Positions 27,866 through 35,438 of a DNA stretch of 64,000 nucleotides are shown piece after piece (positions within the stretch are counted from its first letter, which is position 1; each line of letters begins with the position of its first letter). Position numbers and translations under genes: made by a program. This DNA is from Chloroflexota bacterium (GTDB lineage Bacteria; Chloroflexota; Limnocylindria; Limnocylindrales; CSP1-4). Below the pieces are notes generated by a model. The model was not told where the DNA came from. It saw only the letters and a program-made list of their open reading frames with translations, and made no database searches. The stretch covers positions 1 to 64,000 of the forward strand of contig JAJZRG010000013.1 in assembly GCA_021802825.1 (NCBI GenBank), written 5' to 3'.

Positions 27866-28378
27866 TCAGCGGCGGTCCGCGGCGAGGCGGCGAAGCATCA
27901 GGCCCATGCCCGCTGCAACCGCGAGCCCGGCCAGGAGCATGGTCGGCAGGTTGGACCCCGGGGCGGTGTCCGTCCGCGGGAGCGCCTTGCCGGAGGCGAC
28001 GATCGTGGTGTTGCCGACGGCCTGGTCGGCCATGATGCCCAGGACCAGCGTGTGCGGCACGCACGCGAGCTGGATGTGGGTGGTGGCGGTGCCACTCGTG
28101 TTCGTGGTGGTGGGCGTCGCGATGATCGTGTCACCCGTGACGTTGCCGCTCTCGAATGACCAGTCCACGGGCTGGTCCGAGATCGGCGAGCCGGCTGCGT
28201 CCTTGATGAGGGCGCTCAGGGTGATCGGCGTGTTGCACGCCTGGGGGCCCGACGGCCCCGAGGCCTGGACGGTGGCGGCAACCTGGCCGGCGTACGCGAG
28301 CACCGTCGCGGCGGCGACGAGTGCGAGCAGCGATCCCCCGAGGATGGCGGTGGCGGCGGTCTGGAGACGGCTTCGCAT
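27866..28378 (-). CDS. Secreted Ig-like protein with LPxTG-like sorting signal
   Basis: 170 residues. A signal peptide (about 1-36) ends near AYAGQVAATVQA. The mature domain (about 38-128, QACNTPITLSALIKDAAGSPISDQPVDW) has the pattern of a bacterial Ig-like (Big_1/2) domain with two Cys. A cell-wall-sorting-like tail follows: LPRTD (about 133-137), a short linker, a hydrophobic stretch (LPTMLLAGLAVAAGMGLML) and RRLAADRR. It sits 130 bp upstream of the sortase homologue on the same strand, so it is the obvious candidate substrate. Confidence 0.75.
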   Translation of the reverse strand: MRSRLQTAATAILGGSLLALVAAATVLAYAGQVAATVQASGPSGPQACNTPITLSALIKDAAGSPISDQPVDWSFESGNVTGDTIIATPTTTNTSGTATTHIQLACVPHTLVLGIMADQAVGNTTIVASGKALPRTDTAPGSNLPTMLLAGLAVAAGMGLMLRRLAADRR

Positions 28379-28568
28379 CTGCGCTTCCTTCGCTCTTCGC
28401 CGGGGGTGTGTTGACCCTCGGACCCGGTAACCCTACCTCACGCGTGCACATTTGAACACGGTACGGCCGCGTCGCAGATGGGCGGCGCCCGCTCATCCTA
28501 CCGCACAGTGTCACGGCGCCAATAGCCCGATCGGCGCCCAGGCCCCCTCATTCGGGGCAGGCTACCGA

Positions 28569-28599
28569 TCAGCGGGCCGGGACACTCAGCGGGCCGGGA
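28569..28599. repeat. 14-bp direct repeat duplicating the LysM gene tail
   Basis: TCAGCGGGCCGGGA occurs at 28569-28582 and 28586-28599. The right copy contains the stop codon and last codons of the LysM gene (minus strand); the left copy lies just downstream of the stop. Confidence 0.8.
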
Positions 28600-29344
28600 T
28601 GACCAGAATCTGACCGACGAAGATGAGGTTCGGGTCCGTGATTCCGTTCGCCTTCTGCAGGGCCGCGACGGTGACGCCGTATCTGGCCGCGATGATCGTC
28701 AGCGTCTCGCCCCGCTTGATCTGGTGGGTGAGAAGCGCGGGCGTGGCCGACGGCGGCCGGGAGGGCGACCGCAACAGGGTGGGCGTAGGCGTGGGACTCG
28801 GCGGCAGCGACGGGGAGGGCGACGGCGTGAGGCTCGGCGCGGGCGACGGAGGCGCGGTGCTCGCCGATGCCGGCGCGGCCGACGCCCCGGCCGCGGGCGA
28901 CCCGCCGCTCACCACAGCGCCGGTGTTCAGCGTGCCCGCCAGGCGCCACCCGATCGCGATGCCGGCGATCGCGGCGGCGACAGCCAGGATCACGATCACG
29001 ATGGTGTTGACGGAGCGTCGGCCCGACGGGCGCGCGCCGGGCCGGTGGGGCGCGCTGGCCTGGAGGGCGGCCAGGCTCACGGTCGCGGCGCCGGCGGTCG
29101 CGGCGCCGGCGGTCGCGGCGCCGGCGCGGGCCACGGGAGGGTGATAGCGCGAGCAGGCGACGTGCGCCTCGGTCAGGCAGTCGCGGGCCTGCTTGGCGCC
29201 CTCGATGGCGGCTGGGCGCCGGGAGGCGTGACAGCGCTGGGCGCTCGACGGGAACGCGAAGTGCGTTTGCGGATCGTCGGTCAGGCCCAGGTACGGGCAG
29301 ACCGGCACCGGGGCGTGGGCCGCGCGGGCCCAGGGGTCGGTCAC
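28586..29344 (-). CDS. LysM-domain membrane protein with Cys-rich N-terminus
   Basis: 252 residues. The N-terminal part has a Cys pattern: CPYLGL, RCHASRR, DCLTEAHVACSRY (four to five Cys, perhaps metal-binding). An Ala/Thr-Gly repeat (AGAATAGAATAGAAT), one membrane segment (about 111-133), a Pro/Ser-rich spacer and a C-terminal LysM domain (about 207-251, HQIKRGETLTIIAARYGVTVAALQKANG) follow in order. LysM binds peptidoglycan-type glycans, so it likely tethers the membrane to wall material. It overlaps the PHP gene by four bases. Confidence 0.85.
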   Translation of the reverse strand: MTDPWARAAHAPVPVCPYLGLTDDPQTHFAFPSSAQRCHASRRPAAIEGAKQARDCLTEAHVACSRYHPPVARAGAATAGAATAGAATVSLAALQASAPHRPGARPSGRRSVNTIVIVILAVAAAIAGIAIGWRLAGTLNTGAVVSGGSPAAGASAAPASASTAPPSPAPSLTPSPSPSLPPSPTPTPTLLRSPSRPPSATPALLTHQIKRGETLTIIAARYGVTVAALQKANGITDPNLIFVGQILVIPAR

Positions 29345-30063
29345 CGCGTGGCCTCAAGGGCACCCGGACGTCGGCCGAGCAGCCGCCCGAGGCGTCCGTT
29401 TGCGGCGGCGGGCGGCCCCTCGTGGACGATCGTCATCGGTCCCCGCAAGGCCGCGAGGAGGCTCGCAGGCGTGGCGGGGTCGCCGCTCATGGCCGTGTAC
29501 GTCCGGCCGACCTCGATCAGCGCGTGCGCGTCGGAGACGCCGATGCCGGGCACCGCGAGCCGGGCCGCCAGGGCCGCCGCCCGCTCGTTCGCCGCCTGGC
29601 GCGTCACGCGCGCATTCCGGGACTCGACCCAGTCCACCAGGCGCACGAGCTCCTCGTTGGCTGGCTGGAGCAGCAGCGAGCGCCGCCCACGGTCGTAGGG
29701 GTGCGGGATGCCGATCACGGCACCCTGCTCGCGCCCGGCCGCGATCGCGTCCCGCGCGGACAGATTCCGCCCCACCGGCTGCTCCAAGAACACGAGCACG
29801 AGGTCGCCCTCCCGGGTGTGCACCTCGCAGCCGATCAGCACCTCGAGGCCGCCGTGGGCCGCGTCCCGGGCCCTCAAGGCGCCGTCGAGGGTGTCGTGGT
29901 CGGTGATCGCGACGTGCGTCAGCCCGCGCTCGGCTGCCCGCGCGACGAGGGCGGCGGGATCGGCCACCCCGTCGAAGCTGGCGGACGTGTGGCAGTGGAG
30001 GTCCACCCGGGCGCTCGGCGCCCCGGGGCGGTCTGTGTCGGGGCGGTCAGTGGTCTCGGCCAT
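29341..30063 (-). CDS. PHP-domain phosphoesterase
   Basis: 240 residues of the polymerase-and-histidinol-phosphatase fold. Metal-binding motifs are visible: DLHCHTSASFDG (HxH, about 21-32), ITDHDTLDG (about 53-61), GCEVHT, IPHPYDRGR and the late GVSDAHALIEVG. This is the PHP_PSP/TrpH-like subgroup (nucleoside 3',5'-bisphosphate or RNA 5'-end phosphatase in characterised members). It is cotranscribed with the LysM gene. The physiological substrate is unknown. Confidence 0.83.
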   Translation of the reverse strand: MAETTDRPDTDRPGAPSARVDLHCHTSASFDGVADPAALVARAAERGLTHVAITDHDTLDGALRARDAAHGGLEVLIGCEVHTREGDLVLVFLEQPVGRNLSARDAIAAGREQGAVIGIPHPYDRGRRSLLLQPANEELVRLVDWVESRNARVTRQAANERAAALAARLAVPGIGVSDAHALIEVGRTYTAMSGDPATPASLLAALRGPMTIVHEGPPAAANGRLGRLLGRRPGALEATR

Positions 30064-30083
30064 CGCCGGTCAGCCCGGCCGGC

Positions 30084-31064
30084 TCACGACGCCGCCTGCG
30101 ACGCGGGGGCGCCGGCGGCGGATTCGGCCAGGTAGCGTCGGGCGTTGGCGCCCCGGACCGCTCGGATGTCCTCCTCGTACTTGAGCACGACGCCGAGCGT
30201 CTGGTCCACCACGTCGCCCTCGAGCTCGGTCGCGCCCAGGCTCAGCAGCGCGGCGGCCCAGTCGAGCGTCTCGGCCACGCCCGGCACCTTGGTCAGGTCG
30301 GCGGTCCGGAGGCGGTGGACGAAGGCGACGACGTCGCGCGCGAGGGCCGCCGGGGCCTCGGGCACGCGGGTCGAGACGATCTCGAACTCCTTGGCCGCCG
30401 TCGGGTAGTCGATCCAGTGGTAGAGGCAGCGGCGCTTGAGCGCGTCGTGGACCTCGCGCGTCCGGTTCGAGGTGAGGACCACGCGGGGGGCCTCCGCGGC
30501 CCGGATCGTGCCGATCTCGGGGACCGTGACCTGGAAGTCGGACAGGATCTCGAGCAGGTAGGCCTCGAACTCCTCGTCGGCGCGGTCGATCTCGTCGATC
30601 AGGAGGACCGGGGGCACGCCGTCGCTGGTCTCGAGCGCCTGGAGGAGCGGGCGCTTGAGCAGGAAGTCGGCGCTGAAGATGTCGTGCGCGGTCGCCTTGT
30701 CGATCTCGCCGCGCGCCTCGAGCAGGCGGATCTCGAGCATCTGGCGCGGGTAGTTCCACTCGTAGACCGCCGTGTTGACGTCCAGGCCCTCGTAGCACTG
30801 GAGCCGGATCAGCCGCGCGCCCAGGCTGGCCGCCAGCACCTTCGCGAGCTCAGTCTTGCCGACGCCGGCCTCGCCCTCGAGCAGCAGCGGGCGGCCGAGC
30901 TCCAGCGCGAGGAACACGGTCGTCGCCAGGGAGCGCTCGGCGATGTAGCCCTGCTCGCGGAAGGCCGCCGTGAGGCCCTCGATGCTGCGCATCGACTCGG
31001 GGCGCGCGGCGCGGGCGGCGGTTCTGTCGGCGGCGGCCGCTCGCGCGGCGGTCTGGTCGGTCAT
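30084..31064 (-). CDS. MoxR-family AAA+ ATPase (CoxD-like)
   Basis: 326 residues. Walker A is LLEGEAGVGKTELAKVLA (about 60-77) and Walker B is VLLIDEIDRADEEFEAYLLEIL. The MoxR-type segment VYEWNYPRQMLEIRLLE and sensor region VVLTSNRTREVHDALKRRCLYHW are those of the CoxD-like clade that helps mature Mo-Cu CO dehydrogenases. It lies 2.4 kb downstream of the CO-dehydrogenase-like operon on the same strand, separated by two TA-type modules. A TAGCAT box ends 9 nt before ATG, suggesting a leaderless or near-leaderless mRNA. Confidence 0.85.
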   Translation of the reverse strand: MTDQTAARAAAADRTAARAARPESMRSIEGLTAAFREQGYIAERSLATTVFLALELGRPLLLEGEAGVGKTELAKVLAASLGARLIRLQCYEGLDVNTAVYEWNYPRQMLEIRLLEARGEIDKATAHDIFSADFLLKRPLLQALETSDGVPPVLLIDEIDRADEEFEAYLLEILSDFQVTVPEIGTIRAAEAPRVVLTSNRTREVHDALKRRCLYHWIDYPTAAKEFEIVSTRVPEAPAALARDVVAFVHRLRTADLTKVPGVAETLDWAAALLSLGATELEGDVVDQTLGVVLKYEEDIRAVRGANARRYLAESAAGAPASQAAS

Positions 31065-31467
31065 GGCCCCGCGATGCTACACCGGGCGGCCGTGGGGGCG
31101 ACGCGCCCCGTCGCCGGCCCGTCGTCGGCCCGTCGTCGGCCCGTCGTGCGCACTCGATCCGCGCGCTCGGCAGCGCCTGACCGGCTCGTCGCCTCAGCGG
31201 CGACGATTTCCGCGGCCGCCGGTCGGATCGTCGCCTGGGAGGCGATGTCCCGACCGGAATGGCCGCGTTCCCGGGCCGCAGACGGTCGCTTCGTCGCCCG
31301 CCAGTCGACGAACGGACGCGAGGGGCTCGAAATCGTCGCCGCAGCGGCGACGGGGAGGCGCCGGAGCGGGGAGGCGCGTCGCGGGGAGGCGCCGGAGCGG
31401 GGGCGCGCGGCGAGGAGCGGCGCGTCGCGGGGTGAACAAACCTGGGTGTTCAGGGGCCATCGTCGGC
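31065..31467. other. Structured gene-free region with several stem-loops
   Basis: 403 bp without a gene. It holds a tandem GGCCCGTCGTC run (about 31107-31140) and perfect hairpins TCGTCGCC/GGCGACGA (31186-31206), TTCGTCG/CGACGAA (31290-31312) and CGTCGCC/GGCGACG (31334-31352). It also has a 57-nt inverted repeat (31211-31267) in which CGCGGCC and CCGGTCGG face CCGACCGG and GGCCGCG around an inner TCGCC/GGCGA stem. Direct repeats of GGGAGGCGCCGGAGCGGGG follow at about 31353-31408. Function unknown. Confidence 0.7.
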
Positions 31468-31929
31468 TCAGACGCCAATGATCTCGATCTGATCGCGCGA
31501 CAGCCCGGCGGCCTCGCGCAGCAGTTCCATGTCGTCCGGGTCGGAGGTGAGGATCACGGCCGCACCCGCGGCCACCGCCTCCGCCATGACGATCGCATCC
31601 ACCGCGGACGGTGGCGAGTCGCCCTTCCGATGCCGACCCGAGGTCCGCCGGAGATCCCACGCACGGGCGCGCAGGATCCCGGCCTGGCGGGCGCGCTCGG
31701 GCGTGAGCGGCACATCCTCGTCGACGCTCTTGATGACCCGGTCGATCATTGCGTGGTCGGGCCGGTCGGTCACCACCTCGGCGAGCACAGCCGACGGGAT
31801 CGCCACCTGGCGTCCCTCCCTGCGGGCACGCGCAAGGACGGCGCGGGCATCGCGATTGCCGTCAGCGATCGCCGAGATCCCGCCCGAGTCCAGCAGGAGT
31901 GCGCCTCGGCTGACCGCTACCTCGGCCAA
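31468..31929 (-). CDS. vapC: PIN-domain toxin VapC (second module)
   Basis: 153-residue PIN protein. Acidic active-site residues are recognisable: Asp in LLLDSGGISAIADG (about 14), Glu in PSAVLAEVVTDRP, Asp in SAVDAIVMAEAVAAG and Asp in ILTSDPDDM. Predicted ribonuclease toxin. Its start lies 13 bp inside the antitoxin gene, giving coupled translation. The module is inserted between the CO-dehydrogenase-like operon and its probable MoxR partner. Confidence 0.85.
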   Translation of the reverse strand: MAEVAVSRGALLLDSGGISAIADGNRDARAVLARARREGRQVAIPSAVLAEVVTDRPDHAMIDRVIKSVDEDVPLTPERARQAGILRARAWDLRRTSGRHRKGDSPPSAVDAIVMAEAVAAGAAVILTSDPDDMELLREAAGLSRDQIEIIGV

Positions 31930-32138
31930 GGCGTCTGGTCGATGCGCCGCTGGACGTCGTCCGGGATGGGGCCGTGGACCCCGGCCAGGTCACCCTCGAG
32001 GTCGGCCAGGCGATCATGCTGGAGCGCCCGCCCGAGAGCCTGGTCCAGATAGCGCGAGAACCCGCGCTCGCCGACTCGCGCCTTTGCCTCGCGGACTCGG
32101 TCTGGGTTGAGGGTGGTGGAGAACTTCGACGTGGCCAT
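31917..32138 (-). CDS. vapB: Antitoxin of the second VapBC module
   Basis: 73 residues. The N-terminal strand-helix-helix region (KFSTTLNPDRVREAKARVGERGFSRYLDQALGRALQH) fits a ribbon-helix-helix antitoxin. The acidic, Pro-containing tail would clasp the PIN partner. A -10 box TAGGAT ends 6 nt before ATG 32138, so the mRNA is probably leaderless. The operator lies over that box. Confidence 0.8.
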   Translation of the reverse strand: MATSKFSTTLNPDRVREAKARVGERGFSRYLDQALGRALQHDRLADLEGDLAGVHGPIPDDVQRRIDQTPWPR

Positions 32139-32143
32139 GGGGT

Positions 32144-32172
32144 TATCCTACTATGGGTAGGATAGATGTCAA
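32144..32172 (-). promoter_or_regulatory. Promoter/operator of vapBC-2
   Basis: On the minus strand, TTGACA (32172-32167), a 16-bp spacer and TAGGAT (32150-32145), followed 6 nt later by the ATG. A perfect 8-bp inverted repeat, TATCCTAC-TATGG-GTAGGATA (32144-32164), covers the -10 box and most of the spacer, as expected for VapB autorepression of a leaderless transcript. Confidence 0.75.
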
Positions 32173-32221
32173 CCGGCGGGACTCACCAGCCGTCCCGGAC
32201 GCACAAGCCGGCAATGCTCCC

Positions 32222-32250
32222 TTGACAGAAGCAGTCGTCGGGCAATAGTT
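32222..32250 (+). promoter_or_regulatory. Promoter of the HTH/nucleotidyltransferase pair
   Basis: TTGACA at 32222-32227 and AATAGT at 32244-32249 with a 16-bp spacer. It diverges from the vapBC-2 promoter; the two TTGACA boxes are 50 bp apart. Confidence 0.6.
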
Positions 32251-32292
32251 TGGCAACGCATGGTGGTGTATGTGGTGATTGGAGCGTTTGCG

Positions 32293-32796
32293 GTGTATGA
32301 GGAACTGCTCTCGACGGGCGCGGTCGCGCGCCTGATCGGCGCGTCCCGTCAACACGTCGTCGACCTCTGCGATACCGGACAGATGGCCTCCTTCCGCGTC
32401 GGCAAGCACCGCCGCGTCCGGCGCGAGACGGTGAACGCATACCTGGCGGACCGCGAGCACGGGCGCGCAGCCGACGGCTCCCACCTCCTGCAACTCTGGT
32501 CGTGCCGCGTCCAGGCTGCCCATGTCGCCCTCGACTGGGGCCACGCCCGGGACCTGGCCCTGCGCAGGCTCGCCGAGATGCGCGGCGACAGCCACCTCGC
32601 CTGGTTCGCCGACCAGTGGGACGGAGTGCTCGCGCAGGGCGTCGAGGCCGTCATGGAAACCCTCACCCGGCGCGACGAGGAGGCTGCGGTCCTCCAGAAC
32701 ACCTCTCCCTTCATCGACCTCCTCTCGGACGACGAGCGCGGGCGGATCACGGACGCGTTCATCGAGTGGTGGGGATCGCGGAGGGCCGCCGCGTGA
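32293..32796 (+). CDS. Excisionase-type HTH protein (putative antitoxin)
   Basis: 167 residues from GTG 32293 (VYEELLSTGAVARLIG), preceded by a TGGAG site; an ATG at 32260 would add 11 residues. The first 60 residues are an excisionase/MerR-like HTH_17 domain (STGAVARLIGASRQHVVDLCDTGQMASFRVGKHRRVRR in sum, residues about 7-45). The rest is helical with WFADQWDGVLAQGVEAVMETL and no recognised domain. Its GTGA stop overlaps the nucleotidyltransferase start, so the two proteins form a unit. A toxin-antitoxin role is inferred from arrangement. Confidence 0.75.
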   Translation: MYEELLSTGAVARLIGASRQHVVDLCDTGQMASFRVGKHRRVRRETVNAYLADREHGRAADGSHLLQLWSCRVQAAHVALDWGHARDLALRRLAEMRGDSHLAWFADQWDGVLAQGVEAVMETLTRRDEEAAVLQNTSPFIDLLSDDERGRITDAFIEWWGSRRAAA

Positions 32797-33392
32797 ACCG
32801 CGATGAGTTCAACAACCTGGTCTGGCTGATTGGGCAGGTGGCCGAGATCCAGGAGTTTGAGGTCATCGGCAGCAACGCGATCCACGCCCACCTGCCGGCG
32901 GAGAAGATCACCGGGCCGCTCGCGGTGTCGGCGGACCTCGATGCGCTGCTCGACCGGATCCGCAAGTGGGACTCGGTCCTTCGGTCGCTCGGCCCGCTGT
33001 CGACGTACGCGAAGGAGAAGCACGTCTGGGTCGACATCGTGAGCGAGCACACCGCCCCCTACCCGGCCGGCTGGCGGGACCGACAGGTCCCCATCCGCGT
33101 CCCGTTAGAGCCGTCTCCCGTCGTGTGGTGCCCGGACCTGACCGACATCGCGGCCGCCAAGATGGGAGCGTTCCGGCCCCAGGACAAGGCGTTCGTCGCC
33201 GAGCTCCTGCGCATCGGCGAGCTAGACCCCGACCTCCTGATCGAACGGATCGGCCTGGTCGAGCGGGTCGACCAGGCCACACTCGACAAGGCGGCGGAGT
33301 GGGTCAGGGAGCAGCGTGTCGCCTTCGGGCGCAGCACGCCCGTGATCGAGGGCGCTGACCGGACGCCAGCGGACTGCGGACCCACCGCCTGA
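32793..33392 (+). CDS. DUF6036-like nucleotidyltransferase-fold protein
   Basis: 199 residues from GTG 32793, overlapping the upstream stop by four bases. The start VNRDEFNNLVWLIGQVAEI and then VIGSNAIHAHLP...SADLDALL carry the nucleotidyltransferase signature (GS, then SxDxD; about residues 25-55). The middle block IRVPLEPSPVVWCPDLTDIAAAKMGAFRPQDKAFVAELL resembles DUF6036/AbiEii-like proteins. It pairs with the HTH protein in the same way nucleotidyltransferase toxins pair with HTH antitoxins. The last 15 residues look nonconserved. Confidence 0.7.
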   Translation: MNRDEFNNLVWLIGQVAEIQEFEVIGSNAIHAHLPAEKITGPLAVSADLDALLDRIRKWDSVLRSLGPLSTYAKEKHVWVDIVSEHTAPYPAGWRDRQVPIRVPLEPSPVVWCPDLTDIAAAKMGAFRPQDKAFVAELLRIGELDPDLLIERIGLVERVDQATLDKAAEWVREQRVAFGRSTPVIEGADRTPADCGPTA

Positions 33393-33491
33393 CCCGCTGT
33401 TCCGCATCTGGGCGAACAGGGTGTGGGGCAGGTTGGGGGGTCATACGAGCCGTCAAGCGTCGCTGGCCGCCGCTTCGGGGGAGGCGCTCCC

Positions 33492-34547
33492 CTACCCCTC
33501 CGGCGCGTCGAGCTGGCGGGCGTAGGCCGGGAAGCGGAAGCGCTGCGTGCGGTCGAGGATGCCGCCGTGGGCGAGGCGCGCGACGGTGGCCGGCGTGGCC
33601 GGGAAGCCGGCGACGAGGAGCGGGAGCAGCAGGTCGGCCGCGGTGGCTCGCGAGTAGGCGCCGCACGACGGGAGCCCCACGACGGCGCTGCGACCGACCC
33701 GGGCCAGCCAGAGCATGGAGCCCGGGTGCGCGGGGACGCCGCGGCGGACCACACGCCCGCCGAGCGCCTCGATGGCGGCGAAGAACGGGTCGCCGGGGTC
33801 GGTGGAGGCGGCGCCGGCGGTGAGGACGATGCGCGCGGCGTCGGGGCCCCGCGTCGCCGCGGCCAGCGCCTGGCGCACGGGCTCCACCGAATCCGCCACG
33901 TGCGCGATCCCCGTCAGCGTCGCCCCCAGCCCGGCGGCGCGCGCGAGCATCGACGCCTCGAAGCGGGCGCGGTCGGCGGCCGACACCGACTCCTTGACGA
34001 CGACGGCGATCCGCGTCGGGCGGAACGGCCGAACCCGCACGATGGGCCCGCCGCGGCGCGTGACGGCCGCGGCCGCCTCCAGGACCGCCGACGGCACCAG
34101 GTGCGGGGCGACCTTGGCCGACGCGACGAGGTCGCCGGGCGCGACCACGCGGCCATCGACGACGGTGAACAGCTCGAGCGGGTCGATGCGGTTGAGCCGG
34201 TCGAGCGCCGCGAGCCGGACCACGACCACGCCCGCGGCCGCCGCGACGAGGTCGACGCGCGACTGGTTCGGCCCGCGCATCGCCAGCCCGGCCGCCGCAG
34301 CGTCTCCGGCCACGGCAACGGCCGCCAGCCGCATCGCGGCCTCGTCCTCGTGGACGTCGCCCGCCTCCGGCACCAGCACGGTCAGTGGCCGCCCGGGAGG
34401 CGCCGAAGCCAGCGCGGCGAGGTCATCGTGCGACAGCCGCCGCCCCTTCGCCCAGCGCCCGCCCGCCACGACGATGTCGCGGGCGAGCACGGCGCCAACG
34501 AGCCCGGCCGGCGCTGTCCGACCGGGCTCGAGGTGCTCGACGCGCAT
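33492..34547 (-). CDS. Molybdopterin-binding MoeA-like protein
   Basis: 351 residues with a MoCF (molybdopterin-binding) domain in the C-terminal half: IVLTAGAASTDPGDPFFAAIEALGGRVVRRGVPAHPGSMLWLARVG and VVGLPSCGAYS. The N-terminal half resembles the atypical MoeA-like proteins that sit in xanthine/CO dehydrogenase loci. It probably takes part in preparing or inserting the molybdenum cofactor of the enzyme encoded just upstream (gap 30 bp to the FAD subunit). Confidence 0.8.
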   Translation of the reverse strand: MRVEHLEPGRTAPAGLVGAVLARDIVVAGGRWAKGRRLSHDDLAALASAPPGRPLTVLVPEAGDVHEDEAAMRLAAVAVAGDAAAAGLAMRGPNQSRVDLVAAAAGVVVVRLAALDRLNRIDPLELFTVVDGRVVAPGDLVASAKVAPHLVPSAVLEAAAAVTRRGGPIVRVRPFRPTRIAVVVKESVSAADRARFEASMLARAAGLGATLTGIAHVADSVEPVRQALAAATRGPDAARIVLTAGAASTDPGDPFFAAIEALGGRVVRRGVPAHPGSMLWLARVGRSAVVGLPSCGAYSRATAADLLLPLLVAGFPATPATVARLAHGGILDRTQRFRFPAYARQLDAPEG

Positions 34548-34577
34548 GTCGAGCTCAGAGTAGCGCTGCGGACTCGC

Positions 34578-35438
34578 TCAGCGGGCCCGCGCCAGCGCCG
34601 CCTCGATCGCCCTCCTCGCGTGGACCACCGCCATCGCCGCGCGGTACTCCCGCCCGGCGTGGATGTCGGCGCTGACCTCGCGGTCGCCGACGACCAGCGC
34701 CGCGGCTGCCGCCACCGCGTCGGCCGTGCCCGTCGTGCCCACCAGGGCGTCCTCGACCTCATGGGCCCGGTACGGGTGGTCCGACACGCCGGTGACGCCG
34801 ATGCCGGCCCCCTCGACGAGGCCGCCCGCTCCGACAAAGACCACCGCGGCGACCCCGGCGATCGGGTAGCCCGACGCGCGCTGCTGGATCGACGCGTAGG
34901 CCGAGCCGGCGTCGCCCCGCGGGGCGGGCAGGATCACCGCGGCGAGGATCTCGTCGTGGGCGAGGCCCGTGGCGAACGGGCCCTGGAAGAAGCCGTCCGC
35001 CTTCACGCTGCGCGTCCCCGACGAGGACTGGATCACCAGCTCCGCGTCGAGCGCGAGCAGCGCCGCCGGCAGGTCGGCTGCCGGATCCGCGTGGGCCACG
35101 GCGCCGCCGATCGTGCCGCGGTTGCGGACCTGGACGTCGGCGATCGCCGGGACCACGTCGCGGATGACCGCGAGGTGGACCGCCGGCGAGTCCATCAGCT
35201 CGGCGTAGGTCGTCAGCGCGCCCACGGACAGCCGCCCGTCGTCGAGCTTGGACACGCCGCGCAGCTCGGGCAGCCGGCCGATGTCGACCAGCCGCGCTGG
35301 CTGGGCCAGCCGCAGCTTCATCAGCGGCAGCAGGCTCTGGCCGCCCGCGATCAGCTTGGCGCCCTCGTCGGACGCGAGGATCCCCAGCGCCTCCTCAACC
35401 GAGGTCGCCCGGGTGTAGTCGAACGCTGCCGGGATCAT
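34578..35438 (-). CDS. coxM: CO-dehydrogenase-family FAD-binding subunit (CoxM-like)
   Basis: 286 residues, the usual length of the medium subunit. FAD-binding motifs AGGQSLLPLMKLRLAQP (about 31-47) and RNRGTIGGAVAHADPAADLP (about 104-123) are intact. It passes electrons from the [2Fe-2S] subunit via FAD to an acceptor. ATG 35438 overlaps the CoxL stop by four bases, fixing the start; the very long open frame across coxL in this phase is a shadow. Confidence 0.9.
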   Translation of the reverse strand: MIPAAFDYTRATSVEEALGILASDEGAKLIAGGQSLLPLMKLRLAQPARLVDIGRLPELRGVSKLDDGRLSVGALTTYAELMDSPAVHLAVIRDVVPAIADVQVRNRGTIGGAVAHADPAADLPAALLALDAELVIQSSSGTRSVKADGFFQGPFATGLAHDEILAAVILPAPRGDAGSAYASIQQRASGYPIAGVAAVVFVGAGGLVEGAGIGVTGVSDHPYRAHEVEDALVGTTGTADAVAAAAALVVGDREVSADIHAGREYRAAMAVVHARRAIEAALARAR

